Of a stretch of 64,000 nt of DNA, positions 36,621-49,321 are shown piece by piece; position 1 is the first letter of the stretch, and the number at the start of each line of letters is the position of its first letter. The position numbers and the translations under genes are program-made. Below the pieces are notes generated by a model. The model ran no database searches and was not told the DNA's origin. It saw only the letters and a list, made by a program, of their open reading frames with translations. The stretch spans positions 124,001 to 188,000 of the forward strand of contig JAQFVV010000562.1 in NCBI GenBank assembly GCA_028023455.1. Direction: 5' to 3'. This DNA is from Epiperipatus broadwayi (taxonomy: Eukaryota > Onychophora > Udeonychophora > Euonychophora > Peripatidae).

Positions 36621-37861
36621 ACTTGCTAGCTTATTTACATATTTTACCAACAAAATAGAATTAAAAATAAATAATGACTTATTTAATATTTATTATTTAT
36701 CACATTATTAAATTCTTAAATCAATCTTTATCGTTTATTTAAATCCATTAAACATTTTTTAAAATATACTTTCTTACTTTATTTCACTTTTAACTTTTAT
36801 AAGATTATTTTTATAAACAAACTAAGTCTATTTTATTCGTTATGTTTTTAAGCAGTATTTTTAAAATCAGATTTAATATTTCACATTAATTATTTTTACT
36901 TTTATCTCGTGATAGCCAATATAATACTTATAAATTTTTATAACAGAATTTTAAAATAGTTTTGCAACTTTACTAAAAAAAACTCCCAAGCATGTGTATA
37001 TGTGTCTAATTAACATCTGTTTTACAACAGAGCTACAGACGCTTGTAATAATCTAAAAATAAACGAACAATTCATTTTTTAAAAATAAATATTTTTAAAA
37101 TAAATAATATATGATAACAGTTTTTAAAATAATAATTCGATATTATTAAAATCAAATATTAATCTTCTATCATGTACTACTAATAATTAAAACATTTATA
37201 TTCATTTATTAAATATTAATTTTTATCAACAATAAATATATGCATTTAATTTTAACTTGTCTTTTTAAAACTTTAACTTTAAACATTCATTTATTAAATT
37301 TATTAGTGCAGTATTAATTATGGCCAGTTTTCCCAACCATATACTATTATCACTCCCATTGAAATGTCTCTCTCAAACATCAGCACAATTTTCACATATC
37401 AAATACTCATGAATTACTTTAGTTACACTTTTTAAAAGATTGTTATAAACAAAATTAACATCATATAGTTAAATATATCTTAAATTTAAAATTTTTTAAA
37501 TAGATTGATACATCAATTTATGGAGACCCATACAAAAGGGCACAATATATATATAAATAATTAGTTAATGTAAATAATTAGTTAACTATAAATAAATAAG
37601 GTTGTATTTGAAGATATGGTTAGCAGAAATATATGAGAAACGATATATACTTTACTTTAGTGTATAAAATATGTGTATATAATTAATTTATGGAGTTAAT
37701 GTATAGTAATATATAATTTATGGTGTATAATATATGCATATAATTATTGAATTGTACTCAATGTAATTTTATTTATTGTATAAAAATAATATGTATATAA
37801 AAATGGGGGGAGGTATATATATGTAAATAGGTTATGTGATTATATAAAATGATTATGTAAA
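36621..37861. other. Intron sequence without recognised gene
   Basis: Extremely AT-rich, with many short TATA-like repeats (37540-37860). Nothing coding. Confidence 0.45.
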
Positions 37862-38760
37862 ATGAACATTAGAGGGAGTATTGATAGATATAAGGATCAT
37901 GTGATTATATTAGAAAAGTGTATTTTAAAAAGACCTTATTATAGGGCAAAAACCGGTTCAATAAAAAAATATTTATCATTTTTGTATAGTTGTTTTATTT
38001 CAATTGTGTTGGAACCATTAACAATAATTATATCCATGATTACAAAAACTAAGGCAAAAATAGAAGCTCAGGGAAGTGAAACTGAGATTTATTGTAATGA
38101 ATTTATGAACATGGAAATCATGTTAAAAGAAAGGAAAGATCAAATTGAAAAACAAAATGAAGATTGTAAAACCTAAATTAAAGAATTGAAAAGTCAAATG
38201 GAAGGTCAAAAACTCAAAATAAAGATATGAAAGGTCAAATGGAAGAACAAAATGAAGGATTTAAAAGCAAATTGAGAATCAGACAAGACAGAATTAAAAA
38301 CAGATAGAACAATTAAGTGAAGAAATAATTAGTAGGTTAGAAAGTCATTTTGTAGAATTAGAAGATAAGGTTAGTGAAATAAGTCTGAATGTCCAAAATA
38401 ATATGTAGTAGATGAGCAAATAGATAAAGCTAGTTATGATGAGATTTCTGAATCACAAGGGATAGAAACTAGATCTAAGTTTGATGAAACCTAAAAGTAA
38501 TGATAAATGCCAAAGTGCATTAGTTAAGGACGATCCTGATATTGATGGTATAAATAAGTTTAGATGGGCCACAAGAAGCCTTAAGATACTGATGTCTGTA
38601 TTATAATTGATTATGTGTCTGAAAGAAAAAAGTAAGAGCAAATGTGAAAGAAATGATTAATTTGGAAAATGAATTGGGTTACCTACATGAGATAGAAATA
38701 GATGATCAAGATTATTTTAATAGAATTAAATATTAATATATCCAGGGCCATGCAATCATT
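37862..38760 (+). pseudogene. Gag-like coiled-coil remnant
   Basis: Open to 38176, then broken. The peptide has KAKIEAQGSETEIYCNEFMN, then repeated K/E/Q heptad-like units (LKERKDQIEKQNEDCK, IKELKSQMEGQ, MKGQMEEQNEGFKSKL) and LESHFVELEDKV. Repeated MxGQxEEQ coiled-coil units of this kind occur in N-terminal parts of LTR-retrotransposon gag proteins, and the gag at 55463 is similarly coiled-coil rich. No capsid or zinc knuckle is visible and no LTRs were found, so this is a tentative remnant. Confidence 0.4.
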
Positions 38761-39339
38761 TGGCAGCTGGATAATTATATTTTATAAATAAAAGAAAACA
38801 AAGTTTAAATAAATTTCAAGAGTTTATTTATTCTGAATAATAATTGTATTAGTAAGGATTAGTTAGTAATTCAACTCACTATTTGTCAGTTGAGAACAAG
38901 ATCATATAGATCTCTTAAAAGTTTATATCTCCTTAGTTTTAATATCTGAGATTTGTAATGGTATAATTCTGTAAACTCACATTATTTTAGAGATAGTCCA
39001 ATTAGATTCTTGACTAGAGCTCTTCTTTATTAATTTCCAGAACAAGTTCACTTCCACTACTTTATCTTTCCATTAGTTTACTTTTCACTTCTTTTCATTT
39101 AATTCCTCAGCAGACTTTTTATTAGCTTTGCTAATTTGCATAAAGTGAACTTTTCTTTACATGCAAATTAGTCTGTTGCAATTTCCAATAATTAGTTTCT
39201 TTTTCGGCATATTATTTATTTTATTCCTTTTCTGAAATATTTTAGCATATCAACATTAAAGCTTGTACACACACACCTTTATTTATACTTTAATATATAT
39301 ACATATATCGCAAATATAAAAGTATTTTGCTTGGTAGGG

Positions 39340-39680
39340 TATATAAAAGAATAAGTAACAGGAAACCATAAAGATTAAAAGTTAGAGAACTAGTGAAGAG
39401 AAATCCAGAATTAAGGCAAGTAATTAAACTAACTAGATTGTTCAATAAGTTGCTAAGTTCAAAGCCTCATTATGTGAGAGAAAAATATAGTTTGTGGCAC
39501 AAAATAGAAAACCCTACTTATTCTAGAACCGAATCAGAGAGACCATATGATCAATAAAAAAATTCTCAAATTATTCCATGTGAGAGTCTATATATTAGTA
39601 AAAAAATATTTAGAGAGAAGTTTAATCTTTCTATCAACAAGGATGGTCTTTAAGTTAATGACTTGGACTTGTTAATAGAT
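39340..39680 (+). pseudogene. Unrecognised degraded reading frame
   Basis: A frame with few stops reads LKVRELVKRNPELRQVIKLT, RLFNKLLSSKPHYVREKYSL and ERPYDQ, followed by SLYISKKIFREKFNLSINKD. The composition is protein-like (charged, with Pro/Trp/Tyr) compared with its AT-rich surroundings, and it follows the gag-like remnant on the same strand. I do not recognise the family. Confidence 0.25.
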
Positions 39681-39910
39681 TCATGTTATAGTTAAATGGA
39701 AAAATAAATACACATTATAGATTATGGAGGTAAATAAATTGAGATACTGAAAGTAACTACTATAAAAATTAAACTAAAATTGAATTTGTTAAAGGTTGAT
39801 CATATTGCTTTCTGTACTGGCATTGAATGGAGGGTTTCTCATAGTTTAGAAGCTACCATGTTTTCATAATACTCCTGAGAGTTCCTTATCTCAGCACTGC
39901 TCCCAACCAT

Positions 39911-39946
39911 TATATATATATATATATATATATAATTAGTTTCCAA

Positions 39947-39998
<52 letters not shown>
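39911..39998. repeat. (TA)n microsatellite, interrupted
   Basis: Two TA runs are separated by a short duplicated phrase (ccaacca before each run). Confidence 0.9.
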
Positions 39999-40001
<3 letters not shown>

Positions 40002-40195
40002 CCTATGCCTCAAAAGTGAGACAGACATAAATTCATATTTGTCAGCCTCTAAGTCTCAAAAATGAGCCAGGCATAATTCAGACATTTACTATTGATTTGC
40101 ATCTAAGTCTCAAAGATGACACAGGAACAATTCTGAAATTATATATGTTTATAAAACCTCTAAGTCTCAAAAATAAACCAGGCTAAGGTATTGGT
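39999..40195. repeat. Degenerate tandem repeat, four units of 45-57 bp
   Basis: Units start near 39999, 40044, 40099 and 40156. Each begins with a form of cctctaagtctcaaaaatga followed by rccaggcataatt. Units differ by substitutions and small indels. No coding frame is shared. Confidence 0.7.
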
Positions 40196-42588
40196 ATTCA
40201 TTTATGAGTGGGTTGATTGATGTTATTCTGTGCTTGAGTAATGGTGATGAAGTTATATAGTATATTCATTGTCAGTGAGAAACTTTTTTGTCCATCACAG
40301 CATTGTAAGAGAATGATCACATACAATAAATAACTTCAATTGAATTTAATATATATATTGTGCCATTTCAATTTAGCCAGTAGCTAAATTTGTAGTAATG
40401 TGCATGAAAGAAAATATGGAACAAAAATCATCATCACATTTTATATAGTAAAGGAAGCTGTAGGGCCCAAGTTTAAACCCTACAGGATCAAGTTCCTAAA
40501 GCCTAAGACAAAGAGAGGGGGTAACAGTTATGTTCTTTAGTTGTTTGTGTGTTGATAAAACTCAAAAGAGTAGTACACACCTTTTATTCAATAGTTAATT
40601 TTTAAAAGTAGGAATATAACACATATAGGCATTTGTCTATAGACAAAGATATATAGTTGTCATTTTATATTTCAAATATTAGCTTTCTTCAAAACTAGTC
40701 TGCACTTGCTAGATTAATTCTGCTGTTTTTTTTATTTATTATTATCTATTTCTATTTTGGTCTTTCTATGATTATAATTGGGGTTTAAAAGTTAAGGATT
40801 TAATTTTAAATATTAAAAGTATAATTTCTAAAAAAGCATTCAGATTATTTTAATAGACCAGTTTTTATAAATGATTTTGATAATAGAGAATGTGTGTGTA
40901 TCGCATAAATATATCTACATTTATTACATATTGAAAATGAAAAGAAGAAGAGTTAAAACTGTTAAATTATTTTTTTTACTCAACAATTTTGTGTTATAAA
41001 GATTGTTTGTCATGTTGAAGCTTAGACAATGTCAGAAATCTAATTTTGGGATCTTCTCATCTTAGATCAAAGAGAACAAGTTTTAGGTGTTACATTTGTG
41101 ACAGATATGTGAAGAAAAGGATTAAGACAATTTTTTCTTCAAAGCAAAGTTTGTCTGAAAATCATGGTTGCGTGAACTTTCATATGTTTCTAGATAAAGT
41201 CACACTAAATCTAATTAAATGAGTTGGCTCAAAAATAAAGTATAAAACCAGTCTGAAAAGTTAGTATGAGAGATTTTTTAAATATTGAAAACTAAGGAAA
41301 AGACAAATGTTAAATTCTGCTAGATATCAATCTGAAATCATTTTTTTATATAAAATTTTTTTTGAAGATTGAAAATATAAGGATGGTGAGTAAAAATCTA
41401 TATGTATCTCATCGGGGCAATCCCCTAACCCATCATAGAGCCAGCACATCATATAGGAAAGAAAAAAAGTCTTGTCTGAGTTAAAAGTATTCTACACCTT
41501 TCGACTGATTGAGAGAAATAAGATGTTTTAAATAGAAGAAAACATTCACCTGCATTTGAAGGCTGAAGGAAAATAATTAATCTACTGATAAGTATTAAAT
41601 CAGTAGTTCAGTTATTCCAGTGATTGAATTTAAACTCACGAAAAATTATAAATGTGAGAACAACTGATATACTCCATCTATTAGAAGAATTATGCTTAAC
41701 AAGAAAGGAAGAAAAAGTTCCAGTGCCAAATGGTTCCCACTGAAGCAAACAACCTCATCATCATCATCAAATAATTATAAGCCTCAAGAAAAGAAACTTC
41801 CAGTGAACTGCGGAAATTGTTTGCTGCAAAATTATAGACATTTAACAAGCTAAGTTTGAACTTTTGGAAGCCTCCACAAAAATATAAGGGACTGGTAATA
41901 TGAATTTTCATTATATATTTTCTTTTATGATATTAGAGACTATTGGTAAAGTTTGAGTAGTAAAGTTTTATATTTTTTTTCTCAGAACTTTAAAACAACC
42001 AAAATCAATTGAAACCAAGAATTTTTTCAGTAATAATAGATAAGCTTCATTAATGATTTTATGTATGCTAAATTGAGTTATGAGATGTTATTAATATATA
42101 AAAATATTTTTGTATGATTATTTGCTTTTAAATAATATTTTATTTCTAAGGGTATCAACACAAACATACACAGTAATATATTAACTTGTTACATGTATAT
42201 GATGGTGTATGAATGTAGGGAGTAATATCATTTAAAACCATTAGGTTATTTTTTTTAGTTAAGGAGTAGCAGTCTCAATAGCTGAGAGAAGGGAGGGGGA
42301 GAAGTAATTTAAAAAATTGTTTCTGGAAATCTTGCTCCTTTCGATTCTACTAACATTTTTTTCTCCTTAATCATTCTACTTCACATGTTGGATTATAAAA
42401 GTATGTGTGCAAAAAGAGCGTTTATTTTTTTTATATGAAATCTTTTCTTGTGAATTGAAAATCTTAGCAAATTTGTTATCCAATTTGATATACATTATAT
42501 CTTTAATGGGAAAGGGGGGAAGAACTTAAAAATTAATATTATGATTTCAAAATAGTCAATTATTGTTATTATTAGTATTATTATTCAT
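40196..42588. other. Intron sequence with scattered repeat fragments
   Basis: It is mostly AT-rich. A small hairpin (ctgtaggg ... ccctacag, 40449-40476) contains a weak B-box-like segment. At 41400-41460 the minus strand carries gtgctggctct and an imperfect GGGGATTGCCCC hairpin, recalling the tail of the 23.9-kb hammerhead insert. No gene is visible. Confidence 0.4.
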
Positions 42589-43452
42589 AACTGAAACACA
42601 GGCTTATTATATACCTGTGTCTATATATGTAATATAGGGTATATGAGCACAGACTTTTCAGATGACCCATCACTCACCACTCTATCTAATAACACTGATA
42701 CACTCAAGCACATATATGCTGAAAAGATAAATAATCACCAATATACGTATTTCATGCTAAACCAGCAATCATCAGTTGGTCCAGATTATCATCTCCCACA
42801 CATATATACTACAAGTGCTCAGATATATATTAAGATAGACAATCTTCATACTTTAATGGACAGGCTCCAATCTACTACACTCCAACTTTTCAACCATCCA
42901 TCCAATTGAAAATCTGATGATGGAATGCTCGAAGGCCATTCTGAGGCCGAGATTCTTATCACACCCATGTTGACCTAAGGTCAATCTGAACCCCACATGT
43001 ACAGGACATAATCCATTTAATACATATGCAAGGATGGGCAGACATCTCTACAATGTAATAACTGAAACACAGGCTTATTATATACCTGTGTCTATATATG
43101 TAATATATAGTACCACGGGTGTGACAAGAATCTCGGCCTCAGGGTGGCCTTCGAGCATTCCATTATCAGATTTTCAATTGGATGGACAGTTGAAGAGTCG
43201 GAGTGTGTAGTAGATTGGAGCCTGTCCATTAAAGTATGAAGATTGTCTATCTTAATATATATCTGAGCACTTATAGTATATATGTGTGGGAGATGATAAT
43301 CTGGACCAACTGATGATTGCTGGTTTAGCATGAATACGTATATTGGTGATTATTTATCTTTTCAGCATATATGTGCTTGAGTGTATCAGTGTTATTAGAT
43401 AGAGTGGTGAGTGATGGGTCATCTGAAAGTCTGTGCTCATATACCCTATATT
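42589..43452. repeat. Fold-back repeat with 336-bp arms and a 47-bp direct repeat
   Basis: Arms 42631-42966 and 43117-43452 are inverted copies with a few substitutions and 1-2 base indels. A direct repeat starting aactgaaacacaggcttatt lies at 42589-42635 and again at 43060-43107, within the 150-bp spacer. This repeat itself contains an ACACAGG/CCTGTGT hairpin. Open frames in the arms are not conserved: one arm has an extra T that creates the frame. Related pieces occur at 52220-52411 and 61424-61556, so this is a dispersed family. Confidence 0.85.
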
Positions 43453-46400
43453 ATATTATTATTCATATAAATTTTCATGTCTATCTAGAAATTGTATATA
43501 TATGTTAAAAATGCAGTAATAAATGTTGATTGATTTTATTAAACGAGGCATATATTTTCATTAAGGTATTCGTTATTAGTTGTGATCATTCATCATCAAT
43601 GGTGACGATTAACTGTTTAAGATCTAATTAGATGTACTAAGATTAAACAATCAAGTTATGAATTTCTTTAGAACTAAATTTTAGTTAGTCTTGGTTCTAA
43701 AGCTGTGGTTGAAACCATTATCATTATTGTCATTATCATCATCACTTTTTAATAAATGAGCTAGATAAATGTTTAAAGGCCATAACTAAATAAGTGATTT
43801 CATGGTATTTAGTTGATATTCGTGGAATCATTATAGTAACCACCATTCCATCATCTACATCATTCAAGGATGAGTGAATTTCCATCCTAAATTAATAGTA
43901 TAATATGAGCTAGTAAAACTTATAGAGATATTGAAATGCATTTATCATGTTAAGATCTAGGAGATGATTTCTGTCTGATGAATTTTATATACACCACTTT
44001 AGTTTAAGGATGTTTTATGTTTACCTAAATGTTAGTGCATATAGTGATATGGGTCTAAAAGCAAAATCCTCCATTTTTGTTAAAAATAAAGTACCAAAAG
44101 GGGTTCAAACCTGATACAGTTGAAAAGGTTATAGAATATAACTTTGTCTAGGTTCAGATACCTAGTGGCACCCTGTTAGACCATATTCACTTGTTATTCA
44201 CTTAAATATGCACTTGATATCAAACCAAGAGATAGAAGAGTGGGTAGGATTTACTGTTGGATTTATTGAGAAAATATTTTTACTGGGTTAACAATGTACT
44301 CACCCACTTGATGTGGTCTCATAAGTTATGATAGTTTATTCTTAATTGTTTATTTAAGAAATGAAATGTTCCTACTTGTTTATTGAGGATACCATGACTG
44401 CCTAACTAGGATTTGAAATAGACTAGATACCAGATAACTGAAATGGCTAGTGTCCAGGCATTATAGTTTCTAATTATTGATGTTATGATATTTTAAATCT
44501 TAAGTAGAAATTTATTGATAGTTGTAATAATTTATTTATAGTTACTGTGGCTGGTTAATATTCTGGCCATTCTCAGGTTCATATTTATTAAGTTACAAAT
44601 ATATATAGTAATGGGATGGAGGAAGTGATTAGAAAGGAAAAAAATGAAAGAAAAAAGTGAATGTGGAATGATGGCAAAGTCATCATCAACCCCAGTAAAA
44701 TTAAATTATAAGAGTATGAGATTATATCTAAGTATATATAATTAAGATATATTTAAGAATAAAATGAGATTATAGAATCTCTGAGAACCTTGGAGATCAG
44801 CCAGCTAACTCAGAAGAGCAACTATAATAATTCATCATCAACCAGCATTATAAATAAAAGTAAGTATGAGTACTCAAGAGAAATAATCATCCATCATCAT
44901 CATTGATGGGAATAAACAAATCAGTACAATATATCAAAATAAAATCAACAGACCATCTTGTGGCTGGATTTGAACAATAAAAAATATAAATCAACAGTCA
45001 ACCTTGTGACTGGATTGAAAATGGGTCTTCTGTAGACCAGGCTAACTATTGAGCCTTGCCAACTTGCATAATTATATGATACATAACTTGGATTCACCAA
45101 CTTAGTGCCCATCCATTAAAATACAACCAGAAAAATCTAAACAACAATGCTGGGATACAAAAACATGCTGATCATCATCAATGTTCTGGCACTTAGTATC
45201 ATTAATGTACTGGCCAACTATAAAATTAAATTTATAATAAGACTAAAGTAAAATAAAAGATAATAGTGCATGGGCTTTAAAGAGTATAATCTTATGCGCC
45301 AACCAGGATGATGATTAATCATCACTGGATGCCCAAAGCACTAAGTACACATCCCCATTTATCCATGTCTGAATCTAACCCAGAGAACATAAGATCTATT
45401 ACTGTATGTGAACAAGAGATGATGAAAACAATTTTTAACAATTAAATACAAGTTTATTAATAACAAAAAAAATAATATTTAAGGTCATATAGAATAAGGG
45501 TTCTGATTTTGAATGGTATACAAAATTATATACACAACTAAAGTTATTACATTGTTTTACAATATTTACCATTTAAAATTTAAATTGTTACAATGATTTA
45601 CATATATGTGTGCACAGACATGCAATTTCTATTATACAATTAATCTATTTAAATTGATATTTAATAAGAACAAAAAATGATTAAAATTTACATATATGTT
45701 ATAATTGACAACATATGCACATATACATGTGTGTGTGTGAAATAACCTATTTGACTTGTTACAAAATAATTATCAAAATCTTAAATTATATAAAATACAA
45801 TAAATGATTGAAGTTTCAGTTAAATGAAATACATTTTACATACTAGGTTTACTGAAACACGTATATAGAATCGCACAGATTATTAGCAAATTTAATTTTG
45901 TCAAACAATAAATAACAATACTTTTATAATTAATAATTTCATAAAATTTACATACTTGTTATGACAATAAAAGTTATTTTCACAATTATTCATTGTTCAA
46001 AATGTATAAATTGCTTTTCTTATTTTATAGTAAGTTCCACTCTTTATCGATTAGTTTCTTAAAAGAAATAAATACTATCAATTTTTTTCTCTTTTAAAAC
46101 AAAGTTATTTGCTTGTTTGCTTTAAATCTCTTTTTTTTAATAAACAAAATATACAATCATTTAATAGAATTAAGAAAATATAAATTTCTAAATGCCTTTC
46201 TGCTTGATTAGTTAATGCTGATGAAGTAGGCAAGCTGAGAGAGGAAAAGTGAATACATGAAGTGCAGCTCGATAAGTAGACAGTCAAGCATCGACCAAGC
46301 ACATAATGCCCCATGAAGTGAGAAAATACCTCATTTTTAAGCACTGCCCCTTCTAAGTACCTAGACAGATCATCCACAAGAAATAGTATCCAGAAAAAAA

Positions 46401-47410
46401 TATCAGGCATTGAGCCAGCTCTGCTCATCTCTTGTGAGTCTTAGGGCTTTAGAAGAGGTCTATTCATGAGACCATGGCCTATTCATGAGGCCAATATACA
46501 CTTCTGGACTATTCTAGGAGCTCAATAATCTAAGTCTGGATAATGCCAAGCATATACTTTGGAGCACCATAAACATATTGTATCCACACAGCCCTGCTCA
46601 ACTATACACCCACCATAAACATAAAAAGTACAAATTCACACATCACTTTCAAAATGTAATTTTACTAAAGAAATTATTTAAAATTTTGTTATTATATATA
46701 ACTCTACTCACCACAGCTGTATATATTTTTATCTGTTTTCTCTGCCTTTAGATATGTCAGTATATATACAATTATTCATTTAGCAAGCTGGTTCTTTTGA
46801 TACATTAGAAAAATATAATCCCAGTTTGTTGTCATCATCAGATAAACTTATGCAATCCATGTATAATGTTGGTCTCCCATCTGTATAGAACTATTCCAGG
46901 CAATCAGCTGTCTTGGTTTGATAGATTTCAGGCTATGAATCTCAGCATAAAAAAGTGGGTCATTTTCTCTATGTGAATTCAAACTCCTGCTAAGGAAAAC
47001 AGTATTATCTTGCCTTCAGCTATATCAGTTTATGGTAACTGGACTGCCAACTCTCTGCTACAGCAAACAACAAACTGCAGCTATCCATTGTGGTCAGCTA
47101 ATTGCTGCTACTTACTCAAAAAATTTTTAGTAGCCAAGCTGTTCTGTTTAACTCTTGCAAAAAACTACTATTCAGACTGCTTTCTTCAAAAATCATCCAG
47201 ACTGGAGCTAATTTGTTATCAGTCCTTTTATAGAATCATCTAAGGTGATAACAGCAGCTTGATTAAAAACAGAGTTTCTATTTTTATCTCACTAATCCCT
47301 TTGAAAACATATACATGTTTTTACTTAGGGGATTTCTAATAGATAAAAATTTTGTTTAATTAATTAAAAAAATTCCATATAAGTATGGTGTTTTTACATT
47401 TCAAAATCAG
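43453..47410. other. Intron sequence with old repeats, no recognised gene
   Basis: Short imperfect duplications occur, for example around 44945-45025 (atcaacag ... cttgtgrctggatt twice). A moderately GC-richer stretch (46200-47230) contains open frames (46428-46105 minus and 47010-47243 plus) with no recognisable domain; it may be an old repeat. No RNA gene was found. Confidence 0.35.
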
Positions 47411-47420
47411 AATAATAATA

Positions 47421-47498
<78 letters not shown>
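47411..47498. repeat. (AAT)n/(ATT)n microsatellite
   Basis: A short AAT run turns into about 75 bp of ATT. Confidence 0.9.
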
Positions 47499-49320
47499 TA
47501 TATTTATTCAGATATTTTAAAAGTTTAATTTATAAAACAATATTTTAAATCAGAGTTATTATTTATTTTATTTCTATTTCAGTAAATGTAGAAAATATCT
47601 ACTATAATTTTTGTTGGTGTTTATTTCTATTTCTTCTTTATTTTACATATATATATATATGCACATACACTATATTAGAGTGTGCTATGTAAGCCAACTG
47701 GTTACAATATATATATATATTCCAGGTATGATAGAATTTAAAAATATTACCTAGATCAAAAATGTCATTTTTGTTTGCCATATTTGTATCAATTTGTAAG
47801 TCTGTTTTTAAAGAAGGAAAGTTATGCATGACATTATTTTAAGATAAAAATCTTAGAATAGAAATAAAATTGAGCAATGTTTATGTCAGATTGACTCTAT
47901 TTTATTCCTAAATGGGGGAGGGATTAATGTAACCTCCATGGCAGAGTTTACAAGCATGGCATTTTGTCAATGTTAATGCATTTTTTTATTATGTCTTGTA
48001 AATATTATAAAAATCATATGTGTAAAATAAATTATTAAGAAGTTAAAAATAATAATAACTGAGAGAAATTAAATATTTATTGAAAGTCTTTATTGTAAAA
48101 TAAAATTGACTATTTTAAAATAATAAATTGCTATGGAAAACCAGTTGCCAAATAAATGGCAAAACTGAAAAAAAAAACTCTTAGTTCATCTGCTTTTCCA
48201 ACAAAAGTGAGGGAAAACTGGTCTTCTTTGTGCTGCTTGGATAATAGAAACTAAAAATTTTTTAATGCTTATTTATGTGGATATAATGCAGTTACTGGGG
48301 TAAGGTTTCAGAGTGCCTACCCTGAAAATTCCATTGATATAGCTTGTTATGGAGCTGTAAATAAAAAATGCCTTTGGAATAATCAAAAATGATTCTGTCA
48401 GCCTAGTAATTGATTGTGGATGTTAAAAATGTATTACACTTGATTCATAAGGAAATCTGCCATAAAATTAATTGTTTGTCAAACCAAAATAATCTACCAT
48501 GTCATAAATGGATTAATAAATTGGGTAAATTCAATACCTTCAATTACAAGGAAAAGAACTTAATGGAAATAAACCACAGATAAATTGAAAATATTAAATA
48601 AGGATTCTTTTGGTCATACATTTGCCTCTATTCAAAATTTTTCAGTGTGAAAGAAACTAAGCTCAATTGGCTACAAAAGAGATAAATTAATAAAACTGGG
48701 ATAAAACTTTTATAAATTGCTCTGAATAAACAAAGATTTTTAGTCACATGTATATTCTCTGTTCTAGTACGTAGATGTAAATATGTAAATATAAATTGTT
48801 ATATTATTATATTCATTAATTGAAATTATTATTAATAATAATTTTGTTGTCATTTATTTCTCATTCAAATTCTAAATAGACTATTTTACTTTGTCTTATA
48901 ATATCTTAATATGGTGAAGATAATATACAGGAAACATGGCTGGATCTGCATTAAGGCTTGTCCTTATATGTATGCCCAGTCTGATCATTATCCATGTCTA
49001 TTATAAATTAGTTAATAAAAGATAAAAATTGTATAGTCACTCCACCATGTATGTATATGGTCACCCGTTTGATATTTATATTCTAGACTGAATTAATTTG
49101 TGAATATTTTATGTTTTATTATATTTTTTTATCAATTTTATTAAAAAGGCTACTATACTATTACAATATATATATATATATTCTTGATTCCTTTATTTTG
49201 TAAATTTATATACATTGTATATGTGTTTTTGTATTGATGCACTATTGTTTTTTTATAATCTACTTGTGGGGGGGGGGGATTGATATAATTATTTGTCTCC
49301 AATCTGATTCCCTTTTTTTG
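47499..49320. other. Intron sequence without recognised gene
   Basis: AT-rich with small TA runs and a G10 tract near 49269. No coding or repeat structure was recognised. Confidence 0.4.
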
Positions 49321-49321
49321 G

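Noticed and set aside
42643-42909. 88-codon frame in the fold-back arm, mirrored on the minus strand at 43331-43092
   Set aside because: The frame depends on an extra T in one arm. The other arm and the copy at 61.5 kb lack it and are closed, so the coding frame is not conserved.
42900-42950. CTGATGA ... CGAAG in the fold-back arm as a hammerhead
   Set aside because: The GAAA box is GAAG, the other arm has CTGATAA, and no stem III with a cleavage base forms.
46213-46250. CTGATGA ... GAAA as a hammerhead
   Set aside because: No base-paired stem II or stem III and no U-H cleavage site at the right place.
46105-46428. 107-codon minus-strand frame in a GC-richer patch
   Set aside because: No recognisable motif, and hydrophobic and polar stretches look random. 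Probably part of an old repeat.
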